A stretch of DNA of 64,000 bases, from NCBI GenBank assembly GCA_027603065.1, contig JADGJP010000031.1, forward strand, positions 62,001 through 126,000. Direction: 5' to 3'. Position 1 is the first letter of the stretch. Every line of letters begins with the position of its first letter. Shown here piece after piece: positions 23,177-34,600 of the stretch. Origin of the DNA: Geranomyces variabilis. Lineage: Eukaryota > Chytridiomycota > Chytridiomycetes > Spizellomycetales > Powellomycetaceae. The notes below the pieces were generated by a model. It searched no databases, was not told where the DNA came from, and was given only the letters and a program-made list of their open reading frames with translations. The position numbers and the translations under genes are program-made.

Positions 23177-23640
23177 TTAAACGGCTAGCGCTAGCAATAT
23201 AGACATAATGGGCGCGCAGTTGAGGCCCGGGTTGAACGCACTGAGCTGGTCCGTCGTGTTGCCTGCGGCGTTAGCAATTGCCCAGCACCCGTCGCCAGTT
23301 TTCACACTGCTAGTCTGGCACACTGTAGTAGCCGCACAAGCACCGCTGACGCAAGTGTTCCCGCTCCAGCAGGGGGTTTTGAGGTCACAGCCTCAACCAG
23401 CGCAGCCCCAGATACATGGCTTGCAAACATTGCCGAGACAGTCCTTTTTGCCGGGGCAAGGACGGGTAGCGTCGCACTGCGATGTTGGGGCCGGAGCGAT
23501 CCCTGAGATGCAATAACCGTTGGAACAGCTGTTTCCTGCACGGCAAGGGCCAGTAGCAGAGCGGGACCAGCTGGCGCGTCCCCAAGATGCCAGCGCTGCA
23601 GGCGCCGTTGAGGCACCCCTTGTCCAAATGTAAATAGTTA
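23177..23640 (-). pseudogene. Broken LysM / cysteine-rich protein gene
   Basis: The 3' part encodes a LysM carbohydrate-binding domain (VKTGDGCWAIANAAGNTTDQ followed by LSAFNPGLNC), preceded by short cysteine modules of the form PCxxGxxCxxxxC: PCRAGNSCSNGYC, PCPGKKDCLGNVC, PCWSGNTCVSGAC. Such modules with LysM occur in secreted fungal chitin-binding proteins. One in-frame stop separates the second and third modules and the first module lies in another frame (KGCLNGACSAG), with no intron of usable size at either place. No signal peptide is seen. The simplest reading is a decayed gene; a sequencing error or an unusual gene structure is possible. Confidence 0.6.
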
Positions 23641-23892
23641 CGGTATATCCGGTCGGGACCCCGCAGCTGGACACCTCCCCGTCTTAACGTCTCTTCAATG
23701 CGGTACTCTCGCCCATACTGTACCATACTGTACGCGAAGCGTGTGCTCCGAGTGCCCGTGTATTCGGTACTTTCCGCCCTCCCACCGCGTGTCAGAACCC
23801 AACCTCCCACCGCGTGCCTCCTTCCCTGTGAACCCGACTTCCTAGTACACATCCGTCTCATATTTACAGTTTGCAGTTTGAGGAACCGAACA

Positions 23893-24792
23893 ATGTTATC
23901 TACTAGCAAGATAATGTTGATTAGGGGTGCTGCATTCAGAACAACAAAACTTGCCGCTCGCGGCTTTCGTGCCACGACCCTTTCTCAAAATGTCATCAGT
24001 CACTTGCAAGCTGATCATAGGTGCCTTGACACGGCTTGTATTTGTCCCGGCACGCCTTCCACTGCTAGCTCACAATTTCTTTTACTTTTGTTTGTCATAG
24101 ATACTTCGAGTCTCTTTATTCCCGTTACGAACGTGGTGACTACAAAAACGCAACGGAATTGGTAGATGAGATTCGACGTGCTGTGTTGGAGCATGGTTAT
24201 GCGGAAGAGGAGGTATTGTACCCGTTTATCAAAAAGGAGGTGCTTCGAAGAGATGTATGATATTATAGGCAGGAAGACACTGTTGGATTGGATCAGTGGG
24301 CACGAGGGCGTGAAGGTTGTAATGAGGAGGATCGAGAAGATGTCTGAGGTTAATGTACGTTATGGGAAGTTTCAGCCTCTTCCTGAGAACCTCACGAGAC
24401 TTGAAGTACCCATTCTTTGTCTGTCGCCCTCTTTAGCCAAACTTCGATGAAGAAGTTCGTCGTATGATTTCTGTAAGTGATACATTGTGCTCATTGTAAT
24501 GAAGAACAGATGACGGAAGGGACACTTTTTCTGTGGACTAGTACATGCGACACGAATCAAGATGGGAAGAACTCCACCCATTTCCCATTATCCGCGATAA
24601 CACCTCCCCTGAGGAACTCGATGGTTTGGGTGAGACGCTCAAGAAAACCTACCCTGCAGGTATACCCATCCGAAAAAATGCCAACTTTCCTTCTTAATGC
24701 CCTTTCTAATCGTTCCACTTGAAATCTTTTCTGTTGCATTATCAGTACCGTCGCGTTCACACCCGTTTCTTCCGCCTATCACCACTATTTAG
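23893..24792 (+). CDS. Hemerythrin-like (HHE) protein with mitochondrial-type presequence
   Basis: HHE four-helix-bundle protein, expected to bind a di-iron or other metal centre. Exon 1 (23893-24020) gives an Arg/Ser/Thr-rich, acid-free leader (MLSTSKIMLIRGAAFRTTKL) then VISHLQADHR. Exon 2 (24101-24239) gives YFESLYSRYERGDY and LEHGYAEEEVLYPFIKK, the central HxxxEEEVLYP pattern. Later exons give GHEGVKVVMRRIEKMSEVN, PNFDEEVRRMIS, YMRHESRWEELHP and VPSRSHPFLPP (stop 24790-24792). The join after exon 2 is odd: the next in-frame block (TLLDWISGHEG, from 24277) needs a 37-bp intron with an AAG acceptor, shorter than any other here, or a frame error. The fold assignment is firm; mitochondrial location is inferred from the leader. 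Confidence 0.78.
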
Positions 24793-25302
24793 AAACCCTT
24801 GCACCGGGTGTTAAAAGTAGTGGATGATATGAGGGATAAGGTGGCTGATCGCCAGGGGCCGCAGGATGAGAGACGGAAACTTGTGGAGAGTGAGACGAGG
24901 TTTCCGGAGGGTGAAGGAAAATAATTTTGAAATGGAATGTGAATACCCTCTTACATATTGCGGCTTGCTTTTGCTTTTGCTTGTGCATGTTGTTCGCCAG
25001 AGGTTGACGCTCGTACACAAAATTTAGTAGGGGTTACAGGAGAGAACAAATACAGGCCGTCTACGTAAATTATACGAGTGAGAGAAAGCTAATGGGAATA
25101 AAATTAATAAAGCACTACCCATTGCTAATACTCCACCAATTTTACTTGGAATAGCACGTAAAATAGCACGAACGCACACAGAAAAGCGGCAAAGCCTGCG
25201 GACATCCTTTAAGGAAAGATCGTTACTGAGATGAAACAAAGGCCAGAGAGGGAAGAGCGCATTGATTGAACGCGTGCATCCGCCGCGAAAGTAAGAATTC
25301 CC
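24793..25302. other. Convergent intergenic region
   Basis: About 510 bp between the hemerythrin-like gene and the RING gene, both ending here. AT-richer than its surroundings. A short minus-strand ORF at 25024-25239 has a hydrophobic run but no family likeness and is not called. Confidence 0.5.
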
Positions 25303-27187
25303 TCAATCCGACTCAGACTCGCTTTCGGGCGAATACACGCGGCGTGGGACCGGACTGTCACTATCATCATCCTCCTCGCTGTCCGAAACCGCTACCCGTC
25401 GGCGTTTGTTGAGTGAGAGTTGCGTAACGGCGGGAACACTGCGCTGAGACGTATCGTCCGCGGATTCCCTGTCATCCTCGTCGCTGTCGGTCACATTGTG
25501 CTCACTAGGGAGGGACTCCTCATTGTCGGAATCCTCCTCTCGTCGGCGTTTGTTGGGCGAGACTTGCTCACCGCCTGGAGCGTAGTTAGAGCGATTGCCG
25601 CCATGTGCATCGTCGTCGCTATAGTAATCGTCCAACTCGGAATCTGCCGAACTTCCTCGAACTTGCGTGGGTACTGGGAATCCAAAGTTTTTATCTCGGT
25701 CGTAACTGTGAAACATATCATCATCGTCATCGTCGTCTTCGGAAAACTCGACTGGTCGTGGTCGGCTCATGTGGGTCATGTACACATCGTCGCTGTCATC
25801 AGACTCCACATCCTCGTGCCCGGAGCTTTCTTCGGCTTCGTCGGATACAAATTGGTGTCGTTGGTCCGCTTCCGAAGACTCCTCATCTTCCGAGTCGATG
25901 ACAATCGCGGCGGGACGACGGTAGCCGTTTTCGCGGGCAGCCCAGCCGTTGTCCATATCCGAGTCGTCGTCGGATTCAACAGAGCTGGATCGCACGATTA
26001 GGTCAATCGGTGGGAGATTCGCACGCATCTGGCTTCGGGGTGGCTGGTCGTGAGGGTCGTCGTCGTCGTCGACGATAAACGAGCCCTCCGAGTAGGAGCC
26101 GGGATCTTCGTGGTATATAATTTCCTCCTCGTCTTGCGAGTCGTAGTAGTCTGAGCCTTCGGCAAAGACGTGACCGCAATTGTTGTTTGTGCATCTGCCT
26201 CCGACCACTTCCCATTGGCAGCGGGAACATCGTCTGGTGGAAAACAAAAAACGCACAGAGTTCAGTCAGGACAGGCAGCGCTCATTTAACAGCAAACAGC
26301 AAACTACATACGCGACGCCGTCCTCAACGTCAACCATGAGCCGATCTCCTGCGCGTGGAAAGAGGTCCGCGAATGGCTGGACCGGCATTGACGCTAGGCG
26401 AGTAGTAATTTCTGCAACGCGTTCAACCAGCTATCCAAAAACCCAGTGTCAATCAAAGCAAGAAAAACAGGATTCGTCAAAACATGAGCTCACTGACCTT
26501 CGCTGATTCTGCATCATCAGCGCCATCTAAAATATCGTTCACTAGCCGGGAGCCAAGATGGTTTGGCAAAGGCCGTTCTTGACAATCTGTTCTGCAAACG
26601 GGACATTTCAACGCTCGTCGATTGGACTTGAGATGAGTCAGCCACTGATGGATGCATTCGTAGCAAAACGAATGGCCGCAAAGCAGAGTGTAAGGGACTG
26701 TAAAAAGTTCGGTGCAAACGGTGCACGCCAGGTGTTCTCGGACAGCGACGAGCTTGTTTGTTCGGGAAATAAGCTCGCTCCGCATGTCCTCCAAGAAGTT
26801 TCGCAAGTCCTTTGACATGCCCATGTCTCTGCTTGTAGCGGGCGGAAAGTCTGCGATTCTGAGCGACGGAGGGTATTCGCGCATAGGTCGCTGCTGGTCG
26901 GCTTCGGCCGAGGCCATCTCCGCGATAAGGTCGTTGAGGGTGACTTCGGGGGTATCGTTGATAGAAGGAGCGGCATCTTTCGATTTAGACGAGTGTTTGT
27001 GCGAGTGGTTGTTCAAGTGCGGGCGCGAGTGGTGGTGAGAGTGGTGCTTCGTTGGTGAGGAGTCTGCTGTCGCTGGGCCTTTGCCCTTGTCGTGACTCGG
27101 CATGCTGGCTTTTGGCGAATCGTGCTTGTGTGAAGAAGGGGGGCCGGACTCGGAGCGGCTCTTTCTCTTTCGACTACGCTTGCTCAT
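25303..27187 (-). CDS. RING-finger protein, probable E3 ubiquitin ligase
   Basis: Exons 27187-26498, 26430-26312 and 26233-25303 join in frame. A basic, His/Ser-rich N-terminus (many HHSH runs) leads to a helix (DLRNFLEDMRSELISRT) and a C3HC4 RING: CTVCTELF - CGHSFCYECIHQWL - LKCPVCR. Exon 2 is helical (LVERVAEITTRLASMPVQPF). Exon 3 opens with a four-cysteine mini-ribbon (RCSRCQWEVV..RCTNNNCGHVF), then about 280 acidic Ser/Asp residues with two NKRRR/NKRRRV basic clusters that may be nuclear localisation signals. The RING plus short Cys-ribbon plus acidic tail layout is known from fungal nuclear RING proteins, but I cannot name an orthologue. Confidence 0.82.
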
Positions 27188-27500
27188 TGTTCCGAGTTAG
27201 CGCCGGAGAGGATGCGCAGGCAAGGATTTTGAAGTTACAGAATCCTTGGGAAGGGAAGATGTTGCCGAGAAATGTGACATTTCCCGTACGCGGTCTGTGC
27301 TGTATTCACCATCACATTCTCATCCCTCCAGCGGTTCTCCAGCTGCTTGCCTGGCACTTCGACAACCAGCTCTCTTTGTTCGGCCGGTTATATTCGGTCG
27401 CCATCCTGCGGGCCCTGTGCCGCCGCCGCCAGTCTGCAGAAATAATTCTCCCGGTCCCCCCAACCCTGCTCCGAGCGCGGGCGCCCCGGATGGCGCTGCC
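27188..27500. promoter_or_regulatory. Shared divergent promoter region
   Basis: 313 bp separate the start codons of the RING gene (minus) and the UVRAG-like gene (plus). No other gene fits, so both promoters must overlap here. No specific factor site was recognised. Confidence 0.5.
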
Positions 27501-29437
27501 ATGAGCTATCGATCGCCGCCGGCCGACCTCTGCACCACCACCACCCAGGTGTGAAAACGGGAAGCTCTGATGCATACCGCGAAAATAATGAACAATCACC
27601 ATTGATACTAAATGTTGTCTATTAGCACAAGCCAACCCGTCGCTTGAGGCACATACGGTGCATTCTCGCCCGAAACCTAACCTCCCTTCCGCCGCTACCC
27701 ACTCCACATCATACCGCGGAAAGCGAAAGCGATGTGCTGCCACCGAGTACCGGGCATACGCGCGAACAGCCGGCCGCGGATTCTTCAGCATCCATTGAGA
27801 AGCTCTCTCTCAGTCATCTCTACAACCGTCGAAGAAAGTCCTCGCACGGCAACTATGGCACGGCTAGTAGGCGAACATCAAGTACGACAAGCGCGCAGCG
27901 TCTGTTTCACGAACGGTATAGTAAAGTATTGTCCACCTCGACCTCGCAGCTCGTCTCTGCGTATTACACCCTGTCAGACATACCAGCAGCCGGAACCGCC
28001 GAGGAGGAAGAGGAGGACGAGAATGACATGACTCCGTTCTACACCAGCGAAATTGTCGGGGGTTCAAACAATCCCCCATGGGACGCCTTGGATAGATCTT
28101 CGATGACTCTTACCGCACCTTGGTCCGCATCGCGGATCAAAGTACACGTATTTGTGAAACAGCCTCACGAGGAGCGATACCGCACCGCGCTGCAGCGAAC
28201 TGTCGATTTGCGCGCGCTTACATTTATCGGTCGGGATATATCTGATAGCAATCGAAAGTTCCCGCCGGACACCATCATTCTCGCGTTTGACGACGGGTTT
28301 TACCTGCCGGGTTCGCATTCGGAAGTCAACCTTCTCGCCCGAGCGCCGCTGAAATCGAAATCGCCCGTCAGCTCGGTACTTTCATATAGCTATGACTCTA
28401 TTCTGGCCATCTTGGCGGCTCAAAAGGAGATATCAAACTTGAACGCGGATGTGGCTGGAATCGCCGCCACGGCAGATGATCTAATATCCCGGCGGCAGGC
28501 CGCCAGCGCCTCGTTACGGGAATGCGAGCGCCTCAGGTACTCTACCGCATCCCTACGGCAGCGCATCGACAGCGAGAACCGTGCATTAGCAGACTTGAAA
28601 GCGGAAATCGAGCGCCAAGGTGCGACGGCAGCAAGCAGTCGCGCACAGTTGCACGAGCGCTGGGCTGCCAACGACGCAAACTTACAAGCCGTGCAAACTG
28701 CGTTTGCGCAGCTTGATGATCAGAAAAATGACACTCGGCCCATGCGCAGGCAGCTAGGCGCGAGACAACGTGAACTGATACTCGAGGCAGCTACGATCTA
28801 CCCAATCGAGCCACCACCGTTGCCGTCGGCACAAGTACCATTAAAAGGGCCTGCTCAGCAGCTCTTTCATACCATCCGCGGGATCCGCCTGCCTAATTCC
28901 GAATTTACGGGCCACGACGACGAAACAGTCGCCTCCGCACTGGGCCACACCTCGCACCTTATATGCCTACTGGCCTTTTACCTCCAAATTCCGCTCCGAT
29001 ACCCTCTGATGCCCATGTCTTCGCGCTCCTCGGTCGTGGACACGGTGTCGGAGCACTACGCGGGCAGTAAACACTTTCCGCTATACTCGCGCGGAGTTGA
29101 GCGCATGCGCTTTGATTACGGCGTGTTCTTATTGAATAAGGACGTTGAGCAGCTGATGAATCATATGCATCTTGCTGTCTCGAATCTGCGGTGCACGTTG
29201 CCGAATTTGCTGGCGATCTTTGAGGAAGTGCGAAAAAGGAGCGAAGGACCTGCTGGCGAACAGGAGGTGGTTGGGATGCAGGAGGAGACGAACAACCCAG
29301 GCACGGCTCGGCATGACGCAGCGAGCGGCGCCGAGGTCCCGGGTGTGCTACGGAACCTTACGAGCACCGAAAGTTCCGCGAGCAAAAGCGGGAACCCTGT
29401 CGTTGTTGTGAACGAGATTGGATTGGCTGTTCCGTGA
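27501..29437 (+). CDS. UVRAG: UVRAG / Vps38-like subunit of PI3-kinase complex II
   Basis: Subunit of the Vps34-Vps15-Beclin 1 complex that makes PI3P on endosomes and in autophagosome maturation. Exon 1 (27501-27548) encodes MSYRSPPADLCTTTTQ; exon 2 (27626-29437) the rest, about 620 aa. Order: the family opening RRLRHIRCILARNLTSLPPL, a C2-like domain (SAYYTLSDIPA, TPFYTSEIVGGSNNPPWDAL, a basic beta region to FDDGFYLPGSH), a coiled coil (KEISNLNADVAGIAATADDL to AQLHERWAAND), then the diagnostic BARA-related region (SALGHTSHLICLLAFYLQIP, LRYPLMPMSSRSSV, FPLYSRGVERMRFDYGVFLL). The last motif closely follows human UVRAG (recalled). The C-terminus is disordered. Confidence 0.88.
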
Positions 29438-29777
29438 AGGCGCGCTTTCCCCTTTTTTTTTTGGTTGTAAATTCTTCATTGTTAATACACTTTCTCTGCA
29501 CCATCGCACCTCACAGATGCCCAGCAGCCGTGGGAGCAGAGTTATGTAATGATCGAAAAATCAGGCTGGGATTTCACGCGTTTCATGGGCGCGCGGTGGC
29601 TACATGTTCTCCTCCGCTTTATTGTGCGTCCTGTGTTGACAGTGGCGGCCACAGCCAACATCGCAACGGTCAAAGCCCAAGTAGTGACAGTTCTGACAGG
29701 CTTAGATGCCAGATTATCACACCTCTCTGTTGCCAGCATCATCTTGTACGCTTTCGATGCCACGATCGCGTAGGAGG
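29438..29777. other. Convergent intergenic region
   Basis: 340 bp between the stops of the UVRAG-like gene and the F-box-like gene. A T10 run at 29453-29462 lies close behind the UVRAG stop. No gene is seen. Confidence 0.5.
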
Positions 29778-31514
29778 TTACGATTGGTTGGGTCTCCAAG
29801 CGTCGGGGACCACAAAACTCATAGTTAATGCGATGACCAGCAGTGAGAACCGCCGGGGCCCACCCCACTCGCCATGCGGATCCGCTCTCCGCCAAACATC
29901 CATCATCCTCGCCTCTACGTCGTCTTTTGACAGCAGTGGGGTACCCATACCGTCGGAGCGTGCCTGCATGTTGATGGCGTTTTGAAGTTCAAGCATATTA
30001 AATGGATTGCGGACGGCTTGATTTTGGACGCTTTGGTGGGCAAATCGCAGATCTCGCCAAAAACGGTCTTCGCTCTCTTTGTGCTTGTCTGACGATAAGA
30101 AAGAGATAAAGGGTACGAAATCCTCATTGGTGGCCCATCCGTTTGGACTTAATGTCGAGACCCAGTGATTGAGTTCGCACGGGTGCTTTTTAGCTGCGTC
30201 GCTGCGGGGAAATTCAAAGACCCAGCGGCTTTTGAACTGGAAATCGGGGGCATTGCGACTGGTGCCGACCCGAAATTGTACCAAGAGGTCCTCTCCGGGC
30301 ATGTGCTCGTTCGAGACAGTCACATTGTATTTCTTGAACAGCACGTGGTCGTTCATCCAGGCACCAACAGCGTCCGGATTGCGCGCCGCAGGCTCGGAAG
30401 ACAGCATGTCCTGGTATTCCGCGCAAAGAGAATCGTACACTTCCACAAAATACCGACTGTCCCAGCGCGCGCGACGATCGGTCACAAAGCGCAGGAGGGA
30501 TGGCCAAGGAACAATTATGTTGTCCTTGAGAGCCCATGGAGGAGCGCGATATCCAGTGGCCGCAGGTGCGATACATCCTGGCGGTAATTTCATTCCGACA
30601 ATCGTAGTCGCTTTGGGCTGGTTCGCAACCATTCGCCGGACGTTTCGCAGTTCCGCGACCATCTCTGTCGAACATATTTTCAAGTCACCGCGCTCGTGAG
30701 CGTCGACCCAGTTCACCATCTTGATCATCTCAGATGAGACGCTTGGCCCGTCGCCCAGCCTAGTGGCCACGTTGATTCTGGCGTCACAAGTCAACGCTCG
30801 CGAGCAACCAAATTGCCCAACCTCCCAAAACCACTTCTGAACGCTCGCGGCCGGAACATTTAACTCCTCTGCCAGCTGTGCCTGAGCCGTATATATCACT
30901 AGGTTGTTCTCCTCTGACTCGTACACGACGCATGGATCACATCCAGACAGCTTGGCGACGATTTCTACGTGGTGATCTTGGTCGTACTCATCGTACTCGT
31001 CGTTATCGAGTGTGATGAAGCTGCCAATAACCGCCTTGGCGCCCGACGCCAGCGTCAGCGCAACGACGGTTTTTCTTTCCAGCCTCAAATCGCAAACGTG
31101 TATATACCCCATCATAGATCGGATTGGCACGTAACGGGACTGATTGAAAATCCGGGCCATCTCGGACGGCAGTTCGTCCGCGACGCTCGTAATGCCCTCA
31201 ATCACAGCTTCAGCAGCCTCAGCCGGCGAGTGGAACAGCACATCGCCCTCGAAGAGGCGATAGTAGTCCTCCCACTCGGGCCCACTGGGGCGCACAAGGT
31301 TGCAGGCCCGCAGGTCGTGTTCCAGGGCTTTCAACAAGCGGCGAGTGGCGGGGAGGATTGGTTTTTCTTCATCTATACGGTGCCTCAGAACTCTCGCACA
31401 CGCGGCCAGACGGGGGAGGATTATTCCCGGATCAAGATAGATTAGAACTTGGCGGAAGACGAGGCTTGGCAGGCTTGCGAGAGAAGCCATGGCCGAAGTG
31501 ACGAATCTGGCCAT
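29778..31514 (-). CDS. Intronless F-box-like protein of unknown specificity
   Basis: Single exon, 578 codons. The N-terminus looks like an F-box: SLASLPSLVFRQVLIYLDPG, then LPRLAACARVLRHRIDEEKP, in the usual LPxEVxxxIxxxLxxxxLxxxxxxCRxxR layout. If so, it would link a substrate to an SCF ubiquitin ligase. The remaining 520 residues are globular and mixed (for example WEDYYRLFEGDVLFHSPAEA, VQKWFWEVGQFGCSRALTC, MNDHVLFKKYNVTVSNEHMP) with no LRR, Kelch or WD repeats, and I recognise no domain. It is the only long intronless gene in this part of the window. The ATG at 31514 is the longest start; one nine codons later would also fit. Confidence 0.65.
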   Translation of the reverse strand: MARFVTSAMASLASLPSLVFRQVLIYLDPGIILPRLAACARVLRHRIDEEKPILPATRRLLKALEHDLRACNLVRPSGPEWEDYYRLFEGDVLFHSPAEAAEAVIEGITSVADELPSEMARIFNQSRYVPIRSMMGYIHVCDLRLERKTVVALTLASGAKAVIGSFITLDNDEYDEYDQDHHVEIVAKLSGCDPCVVYESEENNLVIYTAQAQLAEELNVPAASVQKWFWEVGQFGCSRALTCDARINVATRLGDGPSVSSEMIKMVNWVDAHERGDLKICSTEMVAELRNVRRMVANQPKATTIVGMKLPPGCIAPAATGYRAPPWALKDNIIVPWPSLLRFVTDRRARWDSRYFVEVYDSLCAEYQDMLSSEPAARNPDAVGAWMNDHVLFKKYNVTVSNEHMPGEDLLVQFRVGTSRNAPDFQFKSRWVFEFPRSDAAKKHPCELNHWVSTLSPNGWATNEDFVPFISFLSSDKHKESEDRFWRDLRFAHQSVQNQAVRNPFNMLELQNAINMQARSDGMGTPLLSKDDVEARMMDVWRRADPHGEWGGPRRFSLLVIALTMSFVVPDAWRPNQS

Positions 31515-31653
31515 GACTCACGGGCATGTCGCGTTAGGTGGTGACTCGTTTATTTTGCTATCTACCTTCTCAAAGGGTCTATTTCCAATAAAATAATCGC
31601 TTTAAAGCGCGTCCGCCGCCAGCGGGGTTGAGGCTGAATAAATACGCCACAAA
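31515..31653. other. Short spacer between two minus-strand genes
   Basis: 139 bp between the ABCC stop and the start of the F-box-like gene. AT-rich; it must contain the ABCC 3' end and the F-box gene promoter. Confidence 0.4.
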
Positions 31654-34600
31654 TCACTCCTGCCCTTGACCGTGGACAAGCTGGTACAGCTTCGATTTTT
31701 GTTGTGCCATCAGCACACGGGGATTGTCCATTTCAGCGATTTCTCCACTGTCAAGCACAATGACCTTATCGCTGTCCAACACAGTGTGAATACGGTGAGC
31801 AATCGTAATAATTGTCCGCCCGGCAAACTCTGTCCGAATCACACGTTGCAGCACCGCATCGCTTTCGATATCGACAGACGCCGAAGCCTCGTCCATCACG
31901 AGGATCCTCGCGGGTTTGCTGGCCAGCAGCCGCGCGAGCGCCAGCAGCTGGCGCTGGCCCATTGAGAAGTTTTCGCCCCCGATCTGGACTTGCGCGTCGA
32001 GCTTTTCCGGCAGCTCGGAAACGTAAGGTTTGAGCGAGACCTTGTCGAGCGCGGTCCAGAGTTGTTCGTCGCTGGCGTGGCCGAATGGGTCGAGGTTTTC
32101 GCGCAGGGTGCCTTGGAACATGAAGGATTCTTGTGGGATCATTGCAATGCTTGAGCGCAGTTGGGTGAGCGAGACGGTTGAGATGTCCACTCCGTCGATC
32201 AGGATGCGGCCGGATTGTCCGACGTCTTCAAAGTCGGGTCCAGTAGGGTCCACGAGCCGTAGGAGCGACAAGATGAGCGAACTTTTACCTGCTCCCGTCC
32301 TGCCAACTGGAACGTGGAGGATAGGGGTTAATGTCTGTCTGCCCTCTTGACCTGCCGCGACATCCTCACTCACCAACGCCAACTCGCTCGCCGCTCTTGA
32401 TATCAAACGAGACGCCTCTAAGAACAAGCGGAAGACCTTCACGGTAGCGTAAAGACACATTCTGATAGGAAATGTCACCCTTGACAGGCCACTCTTCAAG
32501 CTGCGCGGCGGCGTAGGACGAGTCCGGCTCTTCAACCGGCAGCTGCGTGTAGCCATTGATGCGCTCAAGCGACACCAAATCGTTCTGGAACTGGCCAAAC
32601 CGCTGCATGATGATGGACACCTCGGCGGAAAGGGATAATGTTGCTGAAACTATGAGGCCGACTTGGGCTGGGGAGATAGTGCGTGAAGCTGAGATGGCGA
32701 AAACCGCAGCGCCGGCGGTGACAGCGGCAGCTAAAATTTTAAAGAAAGCGGCAGGTGTCAGCTAAATATACAAAACGGCGCATGCGGCACGACACGTACA
32801 TAAAATCTGCACGGAGAGATCGAGCCACCTATTTGTGTAGTAATAACAGATCTGTGTCGCCTGAAGGCGATCATAGAGAGTAGCATTCCGGCCCGCCTCG
32901 TGGCGTTGTCGCGAAAACGCTTTAATCGTCGAGATTCCCGCAAGCGATTCATCAATCTGCGTAAGGTGATCGGCTTCCGTCGACATCTTCATCCGCATGT
33001 AGCTCAACGCAGCGCCGAGGTAAACATGCACTTGCAGACCAAACAACAGCACGCAGAACGCCGCAAAGACGATGAAAAGCGGTGAATTGATGACGGTGGG
33101 CAGCAGGTTGGCAATAATGGTTGCGACGGCAAAGGTTGCGTCGAAAAGCTGATCCGGTAAACCGACGTCGACTTTCCCAACGTTGGACTGGAATCGCGTC
33201 AAGATGCGACCGATCGGGGTGGTATCGAAGAAACTCATCGGGTAGCGCATGACGCGGAGCAAGAGCGAGTCGTGGATCGCCGCGGACGCCTTGGGGCCGA
33301 CATAGTACAAGAAAAAGACCGCCGCAGCCGTGTACAAGACTGTGTAGGCCAAGATGATGGCAGAATAGACGCCAAAGTAATACCAGGCATGCGATGAGTC
33401 ACCAGTGTCGGACCAATGAAGAAGCCAGTAGCGGCTGCCCAAGTTGAGGCCCTCGGCGATGCCGACCGAGATAAGGAATGTAAGGAACAAAGGCCATGTG
33501 CAGGCTTTGATGTAGAAAAGAAAGTGGTGGTTTCCGACGCGGCCTGAGACTTGCTCTTCGTCTTCGATCAGCGCGCCGCTGCACTCGGTCGCCGCATCTG
33601 CGACTTTGTCGTCAACCTTCTCAGCAAGTACGTCGGCCGAGGATGTCGATTTGACGACGTTTTGCGGAGCGGCAGACATGCCATCATGATGAGCACCGTG
33701 CGCGGCCATGACACTCGTAAGCTTTCCGTTCTGCGCACACAGCTCGTCAAAGCTTCCTTGTTCAACAACGCAGCCGTCATCTACAATGAGAATACGGTCC
33801 ATCGACTCGAGGTACTGAACGGCATGGGTGACGACAATCCGCGTGACGTCTTTAAGCAAGCCATTGGGTCCCAGCACCTGCTCGAATATATGACGCCCAA
33901 CATGCGCGTCGCAAGCCGATAATGTGTCGTCAACAAGGATTGTGTCGGCCCTGCCGTAGACCGCACGCGCAAGGGAAATGCGCTGACGTTGGCCGCCGCT
34001 CAATGTAACGCCGTGGCCACCGATTTCGGTTCTATCCCCTGCCGGGAGCGCGTCGAGATCAGCGGTCAGGGCACAGGCAGCGACAACTTTCTGGTACCAC
34101 GCCTCGTCGATGGCGCCGCCCAGAAGAATGTTCTCTTTGATCGTCCCAGCCAGAAGCCAAGGCTTCTGTGACACGTAAAGAACCTTGCCGGTAACTGTCA
34201 CGCTGCCCGAGATCTTGGCCATGTCCCCACGGATCGCGGCAAGGATTGAGCTCTTGCCAGCTCCGACTTTGCCAACAATCGCGGTCAGCGACTTTCGAGC
34301 AATCGCAAGGTTGAGGTCCCGCAGTACCAGTGAAGCTTTGCTGTTGCAGCTCCAGGCAAAATTTCCGTTGGTGATTTCCACGGCCACAGACGACGGCATG
34401 TCGGTCTTGATCACATAGTCGGTCGCGTCGTCAGAGTTCAGAAACTCAACGCAGCGCTTGAATGACGATGAATTCGAATAAAGCTCCGGGATATCCATGG
34501 AAAGCGACGTCAACGGCGCGCGTAGCAGATTCAAGAGCGCGAGCGATACGAAAATGCGGTTGGCGTCCAATGGCTCGTCAGATGGCGCTACCTTGATGTA

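Noticed and set aside
24166-24450. Separate 94-codon plus-strand gene
   Set aside because: Part of it (GHEGVKVVMRRIEKM) is an internal block of the hemerythrin-like gene; the remainder is another frame of exon 2.
25420-26001. Plus-strand 193-codon hydrophobic ORF (many Val/Ile)
   Set aside because: It is antisense to the acidic Asp/Ser-rich exon of the RING gene; GTC/ATC codons are complements of GAC/GAT.
31666-31965. Plus-strand ORFs over the ABCC transporter
   Set aside because: They are shadows of the ABCC frame on the other strand, without motifs.
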